Below, in pieces: positions 23,961-39,000 of a stretch of DNA of 64,000 bases. Source of the stretch: Mytilisepta virgata (lineage: Eukaryota > Mollusca > Bivalvia > Mytilida > Mytilidae); contig CM051514.1 of NCBI GenBank assembly GCA_028015205.1, positions 42,672,150-42,736,149 on the forward strand, in the 5' to 3' direction. The notes beneath the pieces were generated by a model, which had not been told where the DNA came from, searched no databases, and saw only the letters and a list, made by a program, of their open reading frames with translations. Within the stretch, counting starts at the first letter, position 1. Every line of letters begins with the position of its first letter. The translations under genes and the position numbers were made by a program.

Positions 23961-24854
23961 CTTATCACTTTGTCTGACTGATGGTGTAGTAACATAACAT
24001 GATAATTAAAAAGCCTTTAAGTACGTCATGGTTTTACATCTAACATTCCTAACATTTGAGCAAAAAATAATTAAAATTTACTGTACAATAACTGGCTGTT
24101 TTATTCTAAATTTAGTTTTACATGTAAAAAGAGCTAATTCAAACTGACACAATATTTCAATGATTTTTTTTTTCTTTTCGTAGGAACAAATACATAATTT
24201 ATCATCTGAAGTCATCAAAATTCAACGGAAAAAAACAAACAAAAACAACAAATATTTTAACAATTTATACAAATACAAATGCTTTTTTGTTTAAAAACAA
24301 CAAAATTATGAACTAAACAGTATAATAAGGAACACATGTTTTTGCATAATTCAAAAATGTTTAAAATGATTTAGAACATATTACATAATAAAAGAATAAC
24401 ATCAAATTATTTTGATTTGATTTGTTAACCTGAAAACTGAAAAAATATGTTATAAAATGCAAGATAAAAAGTTATTTAAAATAAAACTCAGGCAAGACAT
24501 TTTCTTTGACAAAAAAGCAAAGCTAAGATCAACCTTTGATTTTTAATCTAATAAAGAGTAAAAAAAGCACCAAATATTTAATTATGCGTATGTAGGAAAA
24601 TTGCACTTATATATAAAAATTAATAAAAATAAACATTATTATTTTTAATGTAAAAGGATTATAGGATGTGAAGATGATTTTATAATGAATATGGATGATT
24701 TAATAAATTCTGTGTTTAGTAATATATGTGGAATTCTGTCTTATTTAAATTATTCTAAAGCAGATGGTAGATTTTTTGTTTCTGGACTTATCAAACTACC
24801 ACTTTAAATTTGTATTCTCCAAACATACAGACATCTTATCAGCATATATTTTAA

Positions 24855-25148
24855 TAAACAAGAGGCTCAAGAGAATTGAGCCTGTATAGCTCACCTGACA
24901 TGGTAATGGTTTTGAACAATCAGAAATTAGAATTCATCATGGTAGCCATATTAGCTGCCCAACTGGGATGAAATATGCAAACTTTATAAAGGCCCTTCTA
25001 TAGATGCTTCATACCAAGTTTCAGTTCATTTGACCTATGGGTTTCAGAGGAGAAGATTAAAATGTAAAAGTTTATAGACGGACGCACGACAGACGCCAAG
25101 TGATGACAAAAGCTTACATGGCCCTTTGGGCCAGGTGAACTAAAAAGG
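24855..25148 (-). repeat. 'agctcacctggcc' family, short complete copy
   Basis: It starts 'aacaagaggctcaagagaat' (family tail, reversed) and ends 'gccctttgggccaggtgaac' (family head, reversed). Only one internal module lies between. Having both ends on a ~290-bp copy shows the natural boundaries of the family. Confidence 0.85.
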
Positions 25149-27014
25149 CTGATGAATTTAGTTGAAAATATAAAAAAGGGTGCATAAAAATGCTGTAAGT
25201 AGCAGAAAAAATACAACCTAAAACCAAAATTAAGATAAAACATGTATAATTTTTTTATATTGATACCTAAAAAAAAAAAATTCTTGCCCTATTAAATTGA
25301 CTTTTCAAATTAAGTTTAAAAATTTTTTTTTGTAAAGTGGACTAAAGTCCAAATTCATACTTTGTACTCACTTTCGAATTTAAAAATTTCCAAATTTTCA
25401 TAATAATTTTCATATGTAGAGTTATTCCCCCTGTATATTTCACAACATACATACAATGAAAATATACCCATTCAAAAATTTTGTGACCAAAACTCAAACT
25501 ATTCTTTGTTTGTACTTTAAGAAACCAAAATTCTCCTTATTAAAGAAAACCACAAAAATGTATAAAATGAGACTTGAAAAAAAGGATGATTGGAAAATTA
25601 ACAAAAGTTCTATAATGGAATAAGTGTTAGAATGAACTGATTTACAATTAAATGAAAATGAATGTACAAAAAAAAATGAATATATATTAAAAAAATATAA
25701 TGCCACTTTATACATGTATTAATACATATTAAAATAAAATAAATCTGTAAAAAATAAGCTGTGAAAGAATACCTTATTAAATATTGCAGGTTAACACAGG
25801 ATAGTAATTCATAAAAAACATTATCACTGTGATATTATAATTGCAAAATACAAGACTAGCAGAAATTAGTATAAATAATAAAAAATATATTTTTTTTTAA
25901 ATGGCCTTTCAGCTGGATGCAATTACTTTCTTGGTAATTTCTTGTTTTTCTATTAAGAATCCGACTGACAAAAAGTGTTTTAATTTCAGAAACCAAAAAT
26001 ACATATGATGAAAAGTTTGTCTTATTATTTTCTTCTTATTATTCGGATAAAATCTGTTCAAACATTAATATAAAACTGCCCCAATAATTGACCTGAAACC
26101 CTTTTTGTTGAAAAATCTACTTTCTAACATAATTTTCACATAAAAGTTAGAAAAATAAAAGTTACTCCATAAAATGTACCTCTATTTGCCCAAATAAAAA
26201 CTTGAATTAGAATTTTAGTTTAAATATCAGTTGAATAAGACTGATTAACTTCCAAACAATTATGCATTAATTTTATATTTTAACCTTTTTATTACTAATT
26301 ATTTCATGAAATCTATGACCAGATAAATGCACATTTCAAAATGTTTTCATATGATAAATACTATATGTAATTAATATCAAAGTTATCACATGAACACATT
26401 TTGATGGTACATTAGTGTTTAAGTAGTGCTGCATTGTGCGATGCTACAAACTATACATAAATAAAACGATTTGTTTTTTTTTCTTCTAAAAAACATTAAC
26501 GCCTATATAAAATAAAATTGTTAAAATTAATTTTTGAGAATTTTAGTCATATTAGATTCTTGTTTTCAGGTTAGCTTTAATAAAATATCCTTTAAATTAT
26601 TTTTGATAGATTAAAAATATATCATTACGAATACTGTGTGTAATAGTTTAAAAAAAAAGTTTAAACAGAAACTGATCATTCTTAAGTGAGTTTTGCTGAA
26701 AATGCATATATTTTACCTTGAGATTACAATTAAACTGACTTATTATACATTATTATGTTCATAAAACTTACAAGAAATGTTTTTTTTTAAACATTTCTTT
26801 CAAACTCATTAAAATTTCATTTTAAGATTTCTCAGTTTGTCAATAACCATTACATACATTGAGATTTATACTTGGTTTATAATTATAAAAATAAGGTGAA
26901 AACAGCAGTATATTTGACAATAATATATTACACTGCATTGTTTATATCAACAATAGCACATCATACATGTACATAGCACTGCCACAACAACAGTCTCCAC
27001 GGTTACAGTGTCAC
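25149..27014. other. AT-rich; probable 3' untranslated or intergenic DNA of the dehydrogenase gene
   Basis: No coding exon was seen. The minus-strand gene ends at 27015, so part of this region is presumably its 3' untranslated region. The poly(A) site cannot be set because TTTATT occurs many times. Confidence 0.4.
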
Positions 27015-30000
27015 CTACTGAGCAGCGACCTCTGCTTTGGTCTCTATGACAACAGCATCTTCAGTTTTCCTCTTTTCCTTGTCTTCTGGTTCCAATTCTT
27101 TTGTTTTGTCACCACCTCCCTCTTCATCCACTTTAGGTTTTTCATCTTTAGTTTCTTCTTTCTGCTCCTCTGACTTTTTCTCTGTATGACCTTCAGCTTT
27201 TTCATCTGATTCTTTCTTTTCCTCTTCTGTTTTTGATGTATCAGCATCAGCATATTGAATACCATCAGTTGTGTTTAAAGCATCTGTCAAATACATGTAT
27301 ATATAAAATTATAGTAGTATGTAAAATTGAAATTTGATGCCTCAGGGATTATCAGTATTAATTATCATTATACAGGCTGAGGGGTAGCAACTGTTACAGT
27401 TTTAAAATACATTTTTTACACTATCAATCTGAATTTTTGATACTGTGGATTCATTTTCGTGGATGCCAATTTTCGTGGATAGAGGAAAAAAGGCATTTTG
27501 TGGGATAAGTAAATTCGTGGATTGCTGGCTTAGAAAAAATATAAAAAGTTGTTAAAATACTGAAATTCGTGGCTTGGCACATCAGTCACATGAAAATAAT
27601 GCGACAAAACGTGACGATCAGACTTTGATATTGTACAGTAAAGTACTGATTTTAAGCAGTTATAAAGTTAAAGTCTAACAAAAAGATTCTTCAAATTTGT
27701 AACGGGACAAAGCTCATCATGAATATAACAAGATTAACAAAATCTGCCATTATTTGCTTGTTAGGTTAATCAGGTGTGAAATATATATATTGACAAAATT
27801 GCAATCACTTGTCACCAAATACCTCGGGGCATATACATACCTATCTTTAATCGATTACGATCAATAATTTCTGCTTTATTATCTTTTGACAAGACGTTTT
27901 TACTGTTATTTATAAGAAAGTCTGTATTGTTTAGGCCTACTTAGGATTAATATTTTTCTTGAATGTTTGAATAAAAAAACCGGAAGTGAATTCCGCGACA
28001 ATTTACACAGTCAAAATATTTTTAAAGAAACTTGTTTGAGCATTTATATGTTATCAAAGACAAAACAACATGAAACTCTGTATCCTCTATGGATATAGCT
28101 GACTCATCAAATGTCAGTATCCAAGTACATGCTGTAAAAACGCAATTGTTCAATGTTGTCTCAGATAGGTACATCAAAACTCCGTGGTTTCAAACTTCAG
28201 TGCATTTAAGCTAAAGTAAAAATAATATATTTCATTGGATATTTAAATTCGTGGTTTACTGGGACCCACAAAGACCATGAAAATTGGTATACAATGAATA
28301 ATAATGAATTCACAGCAGTTTGAAATTACATTACTTATACTAACTTTCATATGTAAAACAAGGATAAAACACATGAAAACATGTATATAGGGACTTAAAC
28401 ATGCCTGCTTAATATCTCTTTCATGGATAACAATTAATAATGTTAAATATTCATAGTATTCGGTTTTACTTAATACATCCAAGACTGATATTTGATGTTA
28501 TACTATTTACTTATTGTGAGTGTTCAATTCCAGTTAATTACCGGTACATATGAATATAGCTGCAAAATCTGCATTGAACTACTTTTCAACCTTTTTCATA
28601 GCCAATACTTGCTTGAAACAGTTTTCAACAATTAATTTCTATACAATGTATCTACATGTAAATGGGGCAATGAACACACATTAAACAAGAGTTCAAAATT
28701 TTGAAATTACTCTTAGGTATTACAGTTTCTGAGAAATGGCCTTAACCACAAAATGTGATGCAGGTCACCCAAGCATGAAATTGAGGTCAAGGTCAAAAGA
28801 CAAGTGTCAGACTGACATGTACCAACCAAGACTATCTATTGACCAAATACGGTGGGTCTAAGTATTACAGTTTTTGAGAAATGGACTTAACTACGAAAAA
28901 TGGGTCAAAGACACAAATGGCCGGGTTGCTGGGTGTTTATTGTTGTGGTGACAAAGGTGATTACAAGATCATATTGCACATTGGCAGTCATGAATATTTA
29001 TATAGACAAAATCAGACACATTGTATGTTGGTGTACGAGCACAGAGGCAGCCATCAATTTAATTAGAAATAGGTGAAGTAAGCAATATTTGATTTGATTA
29101 CATGTTGATAAACACTTGTTTGGAAAAATGGGAAATAATTCCTGAAATAATCCCATAAAGTGGGGTGCACATCTTCAATATGTATTAAAAGATTCTGTGA
29201 AGTTTCAATGATGTGGGCGAAAAACTGTAGGAGGAGTTGATTTCACAAAATAGGTACCCTCTATTGAAGATGTCAATAAAAAACGACTAAGTTCCAAAGT
29301 TTGGGAAAATGGGAAATAATTCTTCAAATAATTCCATAAAGTGAGGTGCACATCTTCAATATATATAGAAACATTCTATGAAGTTTCAAGCATGTGGGTG
29401 AAAAACTGTAGGAGGAGTTGATTTCACAAAATAGGTACCCTCTATTGAAGATGTCAATAAAAAACGACTAAGTTCCAAAGTTTGGAAAAATGGGAAATAA
29501 TTCCTGAAATAATTCCATAAAGTGAGGTGCACATCTTCAATATATATAGAAACATTCTATGAAGTTTCAAGGATGTGGGGGAAAAACTGTAGGAGAAGTT
29601 GATTTCACAAAATAGGTACCCTCTATTGAAGATGTCAATAAAAAAACAACTAAGTTCCAAAGTTTGGAAAAATGGGAAATAATTCCTGAAATAATTCCAT
29701 AAAGTGAGGTGCACATCTTAAATATATATAGAAACATTCTATGAAGTTTCAAGGATGTGGGTGAAAAACTGTAGGAGGAGTTGATTTCACAAAATAGGTA
29801 CCCTCTATTGAAGATGTCAATAAAAAAACAACTAAGTTCCAAAGTTTGGAAAAATGGGAAATAATTCCTGAAATAATTCCATAAAGTGAGGTGCACATCT
29901 TCAATATATATAGAAACATTCTATGAAGTTTCAAGGATGTGGTGAAAAACTGTAGGAGGAGTTGATTTCACAAAATAGGTACCCTCTATTGAAGATGTCA

Positions 30001-33000
30001 ATAAAAAAACAACTAAGTTCCAAAGTTTGGAAAAATGGGAAATAATTCTTGAAATAACTCCATAAAGTGAGGTGCACATCTTCAATATATATAGAAACAT
30101 TCTATGAAGTTTCAAGGATGTGGGTGAAAAACTGTAAGAGGAGTTGATTTCACAAAATAGGTACCCATTTTCCCCGCCCGCCGCCCGCCCGACATTCACC
30201 ATACTATAACCCGGATTTGCACTCTGTGCAACCCGGCCAAAAATTGACAAAGACACAAGAGCATGAAATTGAAGTCAAGCTCCCAAGCCAGGTGTCAAAC
30301 TGAGAATTATCTATAGACCAAATATGATTGGCCTAGGTATTACAGTTGCTGAGAAATGGATTTAACTTGGACGGATTTTAAATTCATGTTTATGGAGTCA
30401 GTGAACCATGGAAATTAGGTCAGGGTCACAAGACAAGTATACTGCGGCAAACCTTATACAATAAGCTACCTTGTGGACCATAAATCTAAATTGTACGTAT
30501 TACATGTGCAAAGTTAACAAAGTTTTACAAAAGTTTATGCCGCCGCAAGTAATGCCTATATCTTGCCTCCGCGACTTTTCGTTGCAGGCGAGACAAAAAT
30601 GTAATCATAACCAGTTGTTATGAATTGGAGAGATAAGTCGGCGTGTTAAAGGTGTTAACTTATCAAAGTAATTCAAGCATAAAATGCATGTCATATACCC
30701 ATTTGCCGAATAAACCACAACTGATTCCAGAAAACCTAAAGGCAGGACATTTTACTGAAAATGACCTGACAATCCAATAAATTTTGCTTACACTGCCTGA
30801 TTTTTTAGATATAGCAGGTGACCTTTTAATCAAGAGTTAGCTTGCACGGTGAATTCAGATTTTTGTTTCCCGAATGGAAACCTTCTCCAAACACAAATAA
30901 CATTTCGATTCATTTGAAGTGACATGATTTGTTTTTCTAAAATTGACCCTTTACTAAGAAAACGATTGATATTTTGAGAGATATTTAAGAACAACTACTG
31001 ACTAAGATTACCCAACAATCAATTTAATCAGGATTTCAAAAAGTCTTAAAAGGAAAATGGCTCTATCATTCATGCAAATTTCCAAGATCAGGAAATATTT
31101 ATGTGGTCATTAAAGGAGTGATCACTGAAGGTACCGTAGGTACTCGAGTGAAAGTCAATCCGCTTATAAGTTGGATGCCCTTTTCAGCTTTAAAATCTAA
31201 GGATTCAGTCTTGACCCTCCTATAAGTCGATATAAATTGGGACTTTTTTTTGCAGCAGACAGTAACTGATCTTAAAGTCGCCATCGTAAGCATTTCTCTT
31301 GCGTTTAGGCATTTTGGTAGTTTAACTATTGAATGATTCGAGGTAGGGATAACCATATATTTATAATTAAAATTTTGACACTTGCTCAAAATGTTTTTCA
31401 CAGCTTGCATAGTTCAGTTATGAGCACACTTCATAATTCTTATTACCGGTATGTTTTGATGATTAAAGGATTATAGAAATCGAGGGACACTAACTAATTA
31501 ACCTATTATCCTGTCACTGATATTTTTCACACCTCTAGTGAATACAACTCTTTGTCACTTAATTAGGGGTTATCAATGGATTATATTGGCTTGTCAATCA
31601 ATATCGTAATTTTTGTTCACCTGAGACATTTTAATGAAGAATATTTCGATCATGCGGAATGCATCTTAAAAATATCTTTTATTATTATATGATTGATTAA
31701 GTATTATATTGATATCGCGATAAAACAATAATAACACAATAACTCGGTTAGATACACTCTTTTTATATATTTAGTACATTATTTCCTTCTTCTGATTTCT
31801 GGTTCTTGGCTCTTCTTTTGGGATGATACACAAACCACGTGACCATGAAAAATCAATACACAAAACGGAAACAGTGGGAAATTCAACACAAATTGACAGA
31901 AAATGGTTAACAGAGAACAAATAAAACACAAAGACAGTATTGTAGTCATTTATTTTCAACAAAAGCTATTTATTTATAGATTTATGTAGGTTTGGCTATC
32001 ACAAACGTAGTTTTGGCCAGGAAATTCACATCTGACCACCTTTCTGGGGCTTGGATTTTTCCTCTGGTGTCTGGATCTCGCTTATAAGTCGGTACCTCTC
32101 TCTGGATTCTGAATTTTACTCCAAACTTCCGACTTATAAGCGAGTACCAACTGTAGGTGGTGCTTAATTGAGGTGAACTTTACGGCATGTTTAACTGTAC
32201 AAGTACTGCCTGTAAAGAATAAAGATAGTTATGTACCTTTATCCCCTGCTTCTTCTTTCACTTCTTCACCTTTGTCTTCAATCTGGGTCTCTTCTGTTTC
32301 TTTTACTTTCTTGGACTTCTTCTTGCCCTTACTTTTTTCTTCTGGGGGTGGAGGGGCTGGGGCATCTAGTGGCTTGTATCCCTCCAGATGACAATATCTA
32401 GCACTGAGCTCATAGACACTCTTCTGAAGATCTTCATCCAAGGCTTCATCTGACGGTTTTGTCTCTTGGAAATTACTGAAGTATTTTCCAGTTACTTCTA
32501 GAAATGTAATTTATTTAATTTAGCAATAGCATTATGATAACTATTGAAATGAAATGCCTTTTTAACATTATAGTGACAAACAAGAAGATGAACAATGGTA
32601 CTTCAATATACCCAACAGTGATTTGATTCATCAATTGTTTATTTCATATTACATAATATACATATATTTCAGAACCAATTTAAAGAGCACAATTTCTTTT
32701 CCAGTGCAAAATTTTGAACCATACTAAACATGCTAAATATACTGTGTGGTATTTGCCCTACAAAGTAAATGGATTTTGCCTGCTGTATCGCTCACCTGGA
32801 TTAAACTTTTCATCTTGAGCAGACCTAAAAATTTAAGTGTTGCAGTCAATTTGGCTGGTTTTTCTATAGGATTCTATGTTAAACTAATTTCAGCTGTGGC
32901 AGTCATCTTGGTTTAGTCCAGGTCAATGGATACATTTCTAAAAGAGAATTATCTAACAACCATTTCTGTTAAGTCTTGTTCCAACTGGCTTAGCGGTTTC

Positions 33001-36000
33001 AGACAAGAAGATTTTTAAATTAATTTTGCTATAGGGTCCAATATTTAACAAAGTTCGGTGTGGCAGCCATACATGGTTGACAATCCGGGTGATCGGACAT
33101 ATTTCTGAAAAGACTATTGCTACCAAGTCTTATTCTAATTGGCTTAGTGGTTTCAGACGAGAAGATTTTTGAGTGAATTTCCCATAGGGTCTTATGTCAA
33201 ACTAAGTTCTGCTGTGGCAGCCATCTTGGTTCACAGTCCATGAAATCAGACACATTTATGAACAAAAGGCTCTCAAGAGCCTGAATCGCTCACCTGGCAA
33301 ACAATGCGCTATAAACTAAATCTCATCATCACCATTCACTAAGGATACCATGTTTACTTTAAAAACCAAATATTGTTGAAATCCGAGCAAGTGTAAAAAA
33401 TGGCGGGAAAATGGCAGCCATTTTAAAAATGACCCTCCAAAACAAACTTTCATCATCACCATTCAACTAGGGATACCATGTTTACCTTAAAGTAGCTTTC
33501 ATCTTCATTTTCTTTCTATAATTCAGGAAAAAATAGCAAAAAACAGCATTTTGACCCCTATGTTCTATTTTTAGTAAGGGCGGACATGTTTTTCGACCAA
33601 TCAAAAATCGAAGCATTAACTTTTTGCAGGATACCCTAAGGAACAATCTTACCAAGTTTCATTTGATTTTGAATAGTAGTTTCAGAGAAGAAGATTTTTG
33701 AAACAATAACATAAAAAAAAGCCAAAAATCTCAAAAAAGGGCAATAACTCTAACATCAGTTGACAGATTTTCACGAAAATCAGCACACAGGTAGCTCTCA
33801 TCATGCTGAACACTTTCAACCTGCCAGAATTTGCCGTAACCTAATGATTTTTGAGATATTTGCGCAGAACTGTTGTTTGACCCCTTTGTTCTATTTTTAG
33901 TAACAGTGGCCATGTTTTTCGACGGATCAAAAATCGAAGCATAAACTTTGTGCAGGATACCCTAAGGAACAATCTTACCAAGTTTCATTTGATTTTGAAT
34001 AGTAGTTTTCAGAGAAGAAGATTTTTGAAATAATAACATAAAAAAAAGCCAAAAATGTCAAAAAAGGGCAATAACTCTAACATCAGTTGACAGATTTTCA
34101 CGAAAATCAGCACACAGGTAACCCTCATCATGCTGAACACTTTCAACTTGCCAGAATTTGCCGTAACCTAATGATTTTTGAGATATTTGCGAAAAACTGT
34201 TGTTTGACCCCTATGTTCTATTTTTAGTAACAGTGGCCATGTTTTTCGACGGATCAAAAATCGAAGCATAAACTTTGTGCAGGATACCCTAAGGAACAAT
34301 CTTAACAAGTTTCATTTGATTTTGAATAGTAGTTTCAGAGAAGAAGATTTTTGAAATAATAACATAAAAAAAAGCCAAAAATGTCAAATAACTCCTAAAA
34401 GGAACGAACCTACAACTTCGATCCTGTTACAAATTTTGTAGATCTTTGTGTGCCTAACAATATGAAATTTAAATTTTTCAAATTTCCTTTATAGTATCCA
34501 AGATATTGAGCTTAATAATTGCAAAATTTGGAAAAAATGCAGAAAAAGGGCAATAACTCCTACATGGGTCGTTGGATCTTCTTCAAAATTTCAGGGCAGG
34601 TAGATCTTGAGGTGCTGATCACTTTTACCCTATGCCAGAATTTTGATATCTGTGACCGTTTCTGACTTATTTGCAAAAAACTGCGATTTACCCCTATGTT
34701 CTATTTTTAGCCATGACGGCCATGTTTTTATACGAATCAAAAATCCAAACATTAGATTTGTAGCACCCATACCAATTAATAACTGTACCAAGTTTGGTTG
34801 CAGTTGGACTTATGGTGTTGGAGGAGTTAACGTTTGAAAAAGTTAACAGACGACGGACGCCAAGTGATAGCAATAGCTCACATGACCCTTCGGGTCAGGT
34901 GAGCTAAAAAGGACCTCCTAAGGACCAATGCTGCCAAGTCCTGCTCCAATATGTCAAGTGGTTTCAGCCAAGAAGATTTTTCAATGAATTTTTCCATAGG
35001 GCCCTATGTTAAACTAAGTTCGGTGTGGCAGCCATCTTGGTTGACAGTCTGGGTCATCGCACAAAATTCTGAAAGAGGACCATCTAAGGACCATTGCTAC
35101 CAAGTCTAATTCTAATTGGCTTAGTGGTTTCAGACGAGAAGATTTTTGAGTGAATTTTCTATAGGGTCCTATGTTAAACTAAGTTCTGCTGTGGCAGCCA
35201 TCTTGAATTGGTTCACAGTCCACGAAATCAGACCTCCTAAGGACCAATGCTGCCAAATCCTGCTCCAATATGTCAAGTGGTTTCAGACAAGAAGATTTTT
35301 CAATGAATTTTCCTATAGGGCCTTATGTTAAACTAAGTTCGGTTGTGGCAGCCATCTTGGTTGACAGTCTGGGTCATCACACATAATTCTGAAAGAGGAC
35401 CATCTAAGGACCATTGCTGCCAAGTCTGGTTCCAATTGGTCAAGTGGATTAAGACAAGAAGATTTTTCAATGAATTCTCCCATAGGGCCCTATGTTAAAC
35501 TAAGTTCGGCTGTGGTGGCCATCTTGGTTAACAGTCCGGGTCATTGGACATATTTCTGAAAGAGAACCTCCTAAGAACTATTACTGCCAACTTTGGTTCC
35601 AACTGGACTTGTAGTTTCATATAAGAAGATTTTTGAAAGCCACTCCCCCCCTTTTTTTGTATTTTTAGTAACAGCAGCCATCTTGGTTGGAAGTCAGGGA
35701 TGCCAGACATAATTTTGAAAGGGGCCACCCAAGGACCATTCCACCAAAGTTTGGTCTCAATTGGCCCAGTGGTTTGAGAGGAAAAGATCTTTAAAGGAAA
35801 GTTTACGCTGGATGCCGTCTTTAAAGGGCAAAAACTCCTATAAGGGATCAATCAATGATTTTGGTAATGTTGACTTATTTGGAGCTCTAACTTCACTGAA
35901 CATTTCTGCTGTTTACAATTTGTCTTATCTATAATAATATTCAAGATAATAACCTAAAACTGCAAAATTTCCTTAAAATTAACAATTCAGGGGCAATAAC

Positions 36001-39000
36001 CCAACAAAGGGTTGACCGACTTGTCTGAAAATTTCATGACAGGTAGATCTTGACCTGATGAACATTTTTACCCTGTCAGTTTTGCTCTAATTGCTTTAGT
36101 TTTTGAGATATAAGACAAAAACTGCAGTTTACCCCTATGTCCTATTTTTAGCCATGTCGGCCATGTTGATTGGCAGGCAGGGTCATCGGACACATTTTTT
36201 AAACTAGATCCCCTAATGATGCTTGTGGCCAAGTTTGGTTCAATTTGGCCCAGTAGTTTCAGAAGAGAAGATTTTGTAAAAGTTAACGGACGACGGATGC
36301 CAAGTGATGAGAAAAGCTCACTTGAGTTTCATTCAATTTTTTCTCTCGAATATATATCATCTCTACTCCCTGAAAGATCACAATTATAAAGTACGAAATG
36401 ACCAAAAGAAACTTCTACACTAATGAGACAGTGTACAAAATTGGTGTATCCTTTTGGTCGGATATCAAAAGAGACTAACTTATATTGGCATGTATAATAT
36501 GCATCCCCTTATCAAAAACGTATTTGATGGTAAAAAAACTGGTAATTCACACCAAGACGGTACATTGTATGACGATTTTATTTTAATTCTGATTACAGTA
36601 GGCTTTAAACAAACAACAGGGACCCAATTACTCTCATCCGGGTTTCTGGAAATGGATATGAAAATTATAACTTAAAAATAAAAACTTGTGATGGGCAGAA
36701 TGATAATCTCCACAATTGTTTTTTGATTTTTTCAAAATTCAAAGTTCATAAACCTTTTTTCTCAACCAGTACCAGTCATTATGAAATGCTGTCAGACAAG
36801 AATTAAGTCGGTCAGACAAAAATTTTGAGATTATTTAGTTGAACATAAAGGAGCAAAATGCCAAATTTGGGTTTCAGTCAGACAAACTGTAAAACAATAT
36901 CGTAAAGACTGCAGTATTACCTTTGTGTTTTTCATCAACTGCCAAATCCACCAATGTCCTTCCACCTTCCTCTAATGAATGTATTGGAATTCTCTTTATT
37001 TTCAATAAAATTGTAAAAGCTGCATTATAGAAAAATCTTTTCACTGGACCATAATGCCTGGACAGTTGGGTATCTTTTACTAATCCTGCAATATGGAAAA
37101 ATAATATAGAATGCATAAACTAGAGGCTCCCAGGAGCATGTATCGCTCACATGGAGTTTGTCCATCTTGAATGGCAGCCTGGAACATTGCTGTTAAGTTC
37201 CAATTGGCTCACTGGTTTCAAACAAAAAGATCTTTCAGTGAACTGTCCCATTACATGCTCTGGCAGCCATATTTATAGGTGGACAGGTAATCAGATACAA
37301 TTCGAAAGAAAACCAACTAAAGACTATTGCTGTCAATTCTTGTTCCAATATGCCAAGTGGTTTCTGACAAGAATCTTTTTGCAAATTTCCAATAGTGTCC
37401 TATGCTTTAATATGTTTCGCTCTGGCAGCCATCTTGGATAGCAGTATAACTCCACCTCAAATTTAACTATTTCACAGCTTACTGGTCATTTAGTGAAAAT
37501 GACAGTTTGTGCAGGAAAATGTTTTCAACTGTGTACATTCTTCAAGTAGTTTTTCAAGAATTTTAAGGTCCTAATTCCACTTTCAATGACTTTTTGAAAA
37601 TTAAATGAAGTTTTGTCTACAAGTACAATACTTTTTTGCTACAAATCAATTTTGATTAATTGAACAAAGGACCAACCCAATATTAAACAGTTACTAATTA
37701 TTTCTTCTTTAAAATGGTGATAACACTAAAAATATCAATGCATCATACAGACTTTAACCAGTTTGATCAAGGAACACAATAAAATAACCTCGATTATAGC
37801 TTCAAGTTTATATTAAGACAAAAGACCACAACTGGGGTATGTGAATACAATACAAACATCTTTACATTACAGTTGGTACAATAGTAGGCAAGACAAAAAA
37901 AATAAAGAATAGTCAAATGGAGTTTGGAAGGCATATATATATAAATATATACTTATAAAACTATTTTATCGTTAATCATGTTAATGAACAATTGATAGAT
38001 ATATTTTGCAAAATTATAGCTTTTACGGCCAAAAAAATAAAAAATTACAATTATATCCCTTTGCTATCTCTGAATGCAAGAGTTTATTGTCGGATTTAAT
38101 TTTAAAGCCCCCAGTATTATAATTAAATTCTATGTTTTACATACCTGGGCAAACACAGTTACAGGTTACACCAGTACCTTCCAACTCTTTACCCAATGTT
38201 TGTGTCATCAAAACTTGGCAAAGCTTTGAGTTTTTGTATGCTTGTATATCTACATAAGCTCCCTCTTTATCCAGGAAAAAATCATCAACTGACAATGGTT
38301 TTAATTCTAATAAAAAAAATGTACAAAAAATTAAGAGAATTCATAAGAATATTTTTTAACTAATCATCTGAAAGTTCCTTTTGAACAATCTTTTAAATTT
38401 ATAATCTTCCATTTTTTTTTGCTGTGTATCAAAATGGCTTTCATATTATAAATATTGACACAGACCAACATGTCCTGAATGTCTAAGCAACACGTAATGT
38501 TGACTTGCTTATAATACTGAATGTATATACTACATTAAAAAAAAAGCTTAAACCAAACAACTTAAAACATCTACAAAGACCAGTTAATTTTTCAGCAAAC
38601 TTATTCTGTTATTCATAATCAACCTTAAATTTGTTTTACTATATAAACAGGATACAGATGTGTTTTTAATATACACATATGAAGCTGTTCATATGTTGAT
38701 ACCTTTTTGCCAAATTATACAGTACATAAAGCCTTAAATTCAAACACCTTTTCAATCCAAAATTTTGAACTGTTCCATTCTTTTTGACTTACTTTTCCCG
38801 ATCATGATCTTAGTATCATGTCCGCTAGATGTCACATTTACAATTCTAGCTTCACCAGATTCACTTGCAGTTTTCTTCAAATCATCAAGCAATAGGTGTG
38901 TTAGTAAGAAGTGTCCTAAAAAAACAATAAAATTCCATTTAGTAATTCTTTATATTTTGTAATATTTTTTTGTTGTTGGTTTCATGAGAAATGCATGGAA

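Noticed and set aside
26967..27173. Plus-strand frame opposite the dehydrogenase tail
   Set aside because: It is the antisense of the Lys/Glu-rich exon, which is supported by in-phase splicing on the minus strand.
29454..30256. Several overlapping minus-strand frames with the same peptide
   Set aside because: They arise from the 181-bp tandem array, in which one unit length keeps several frames open in turn.
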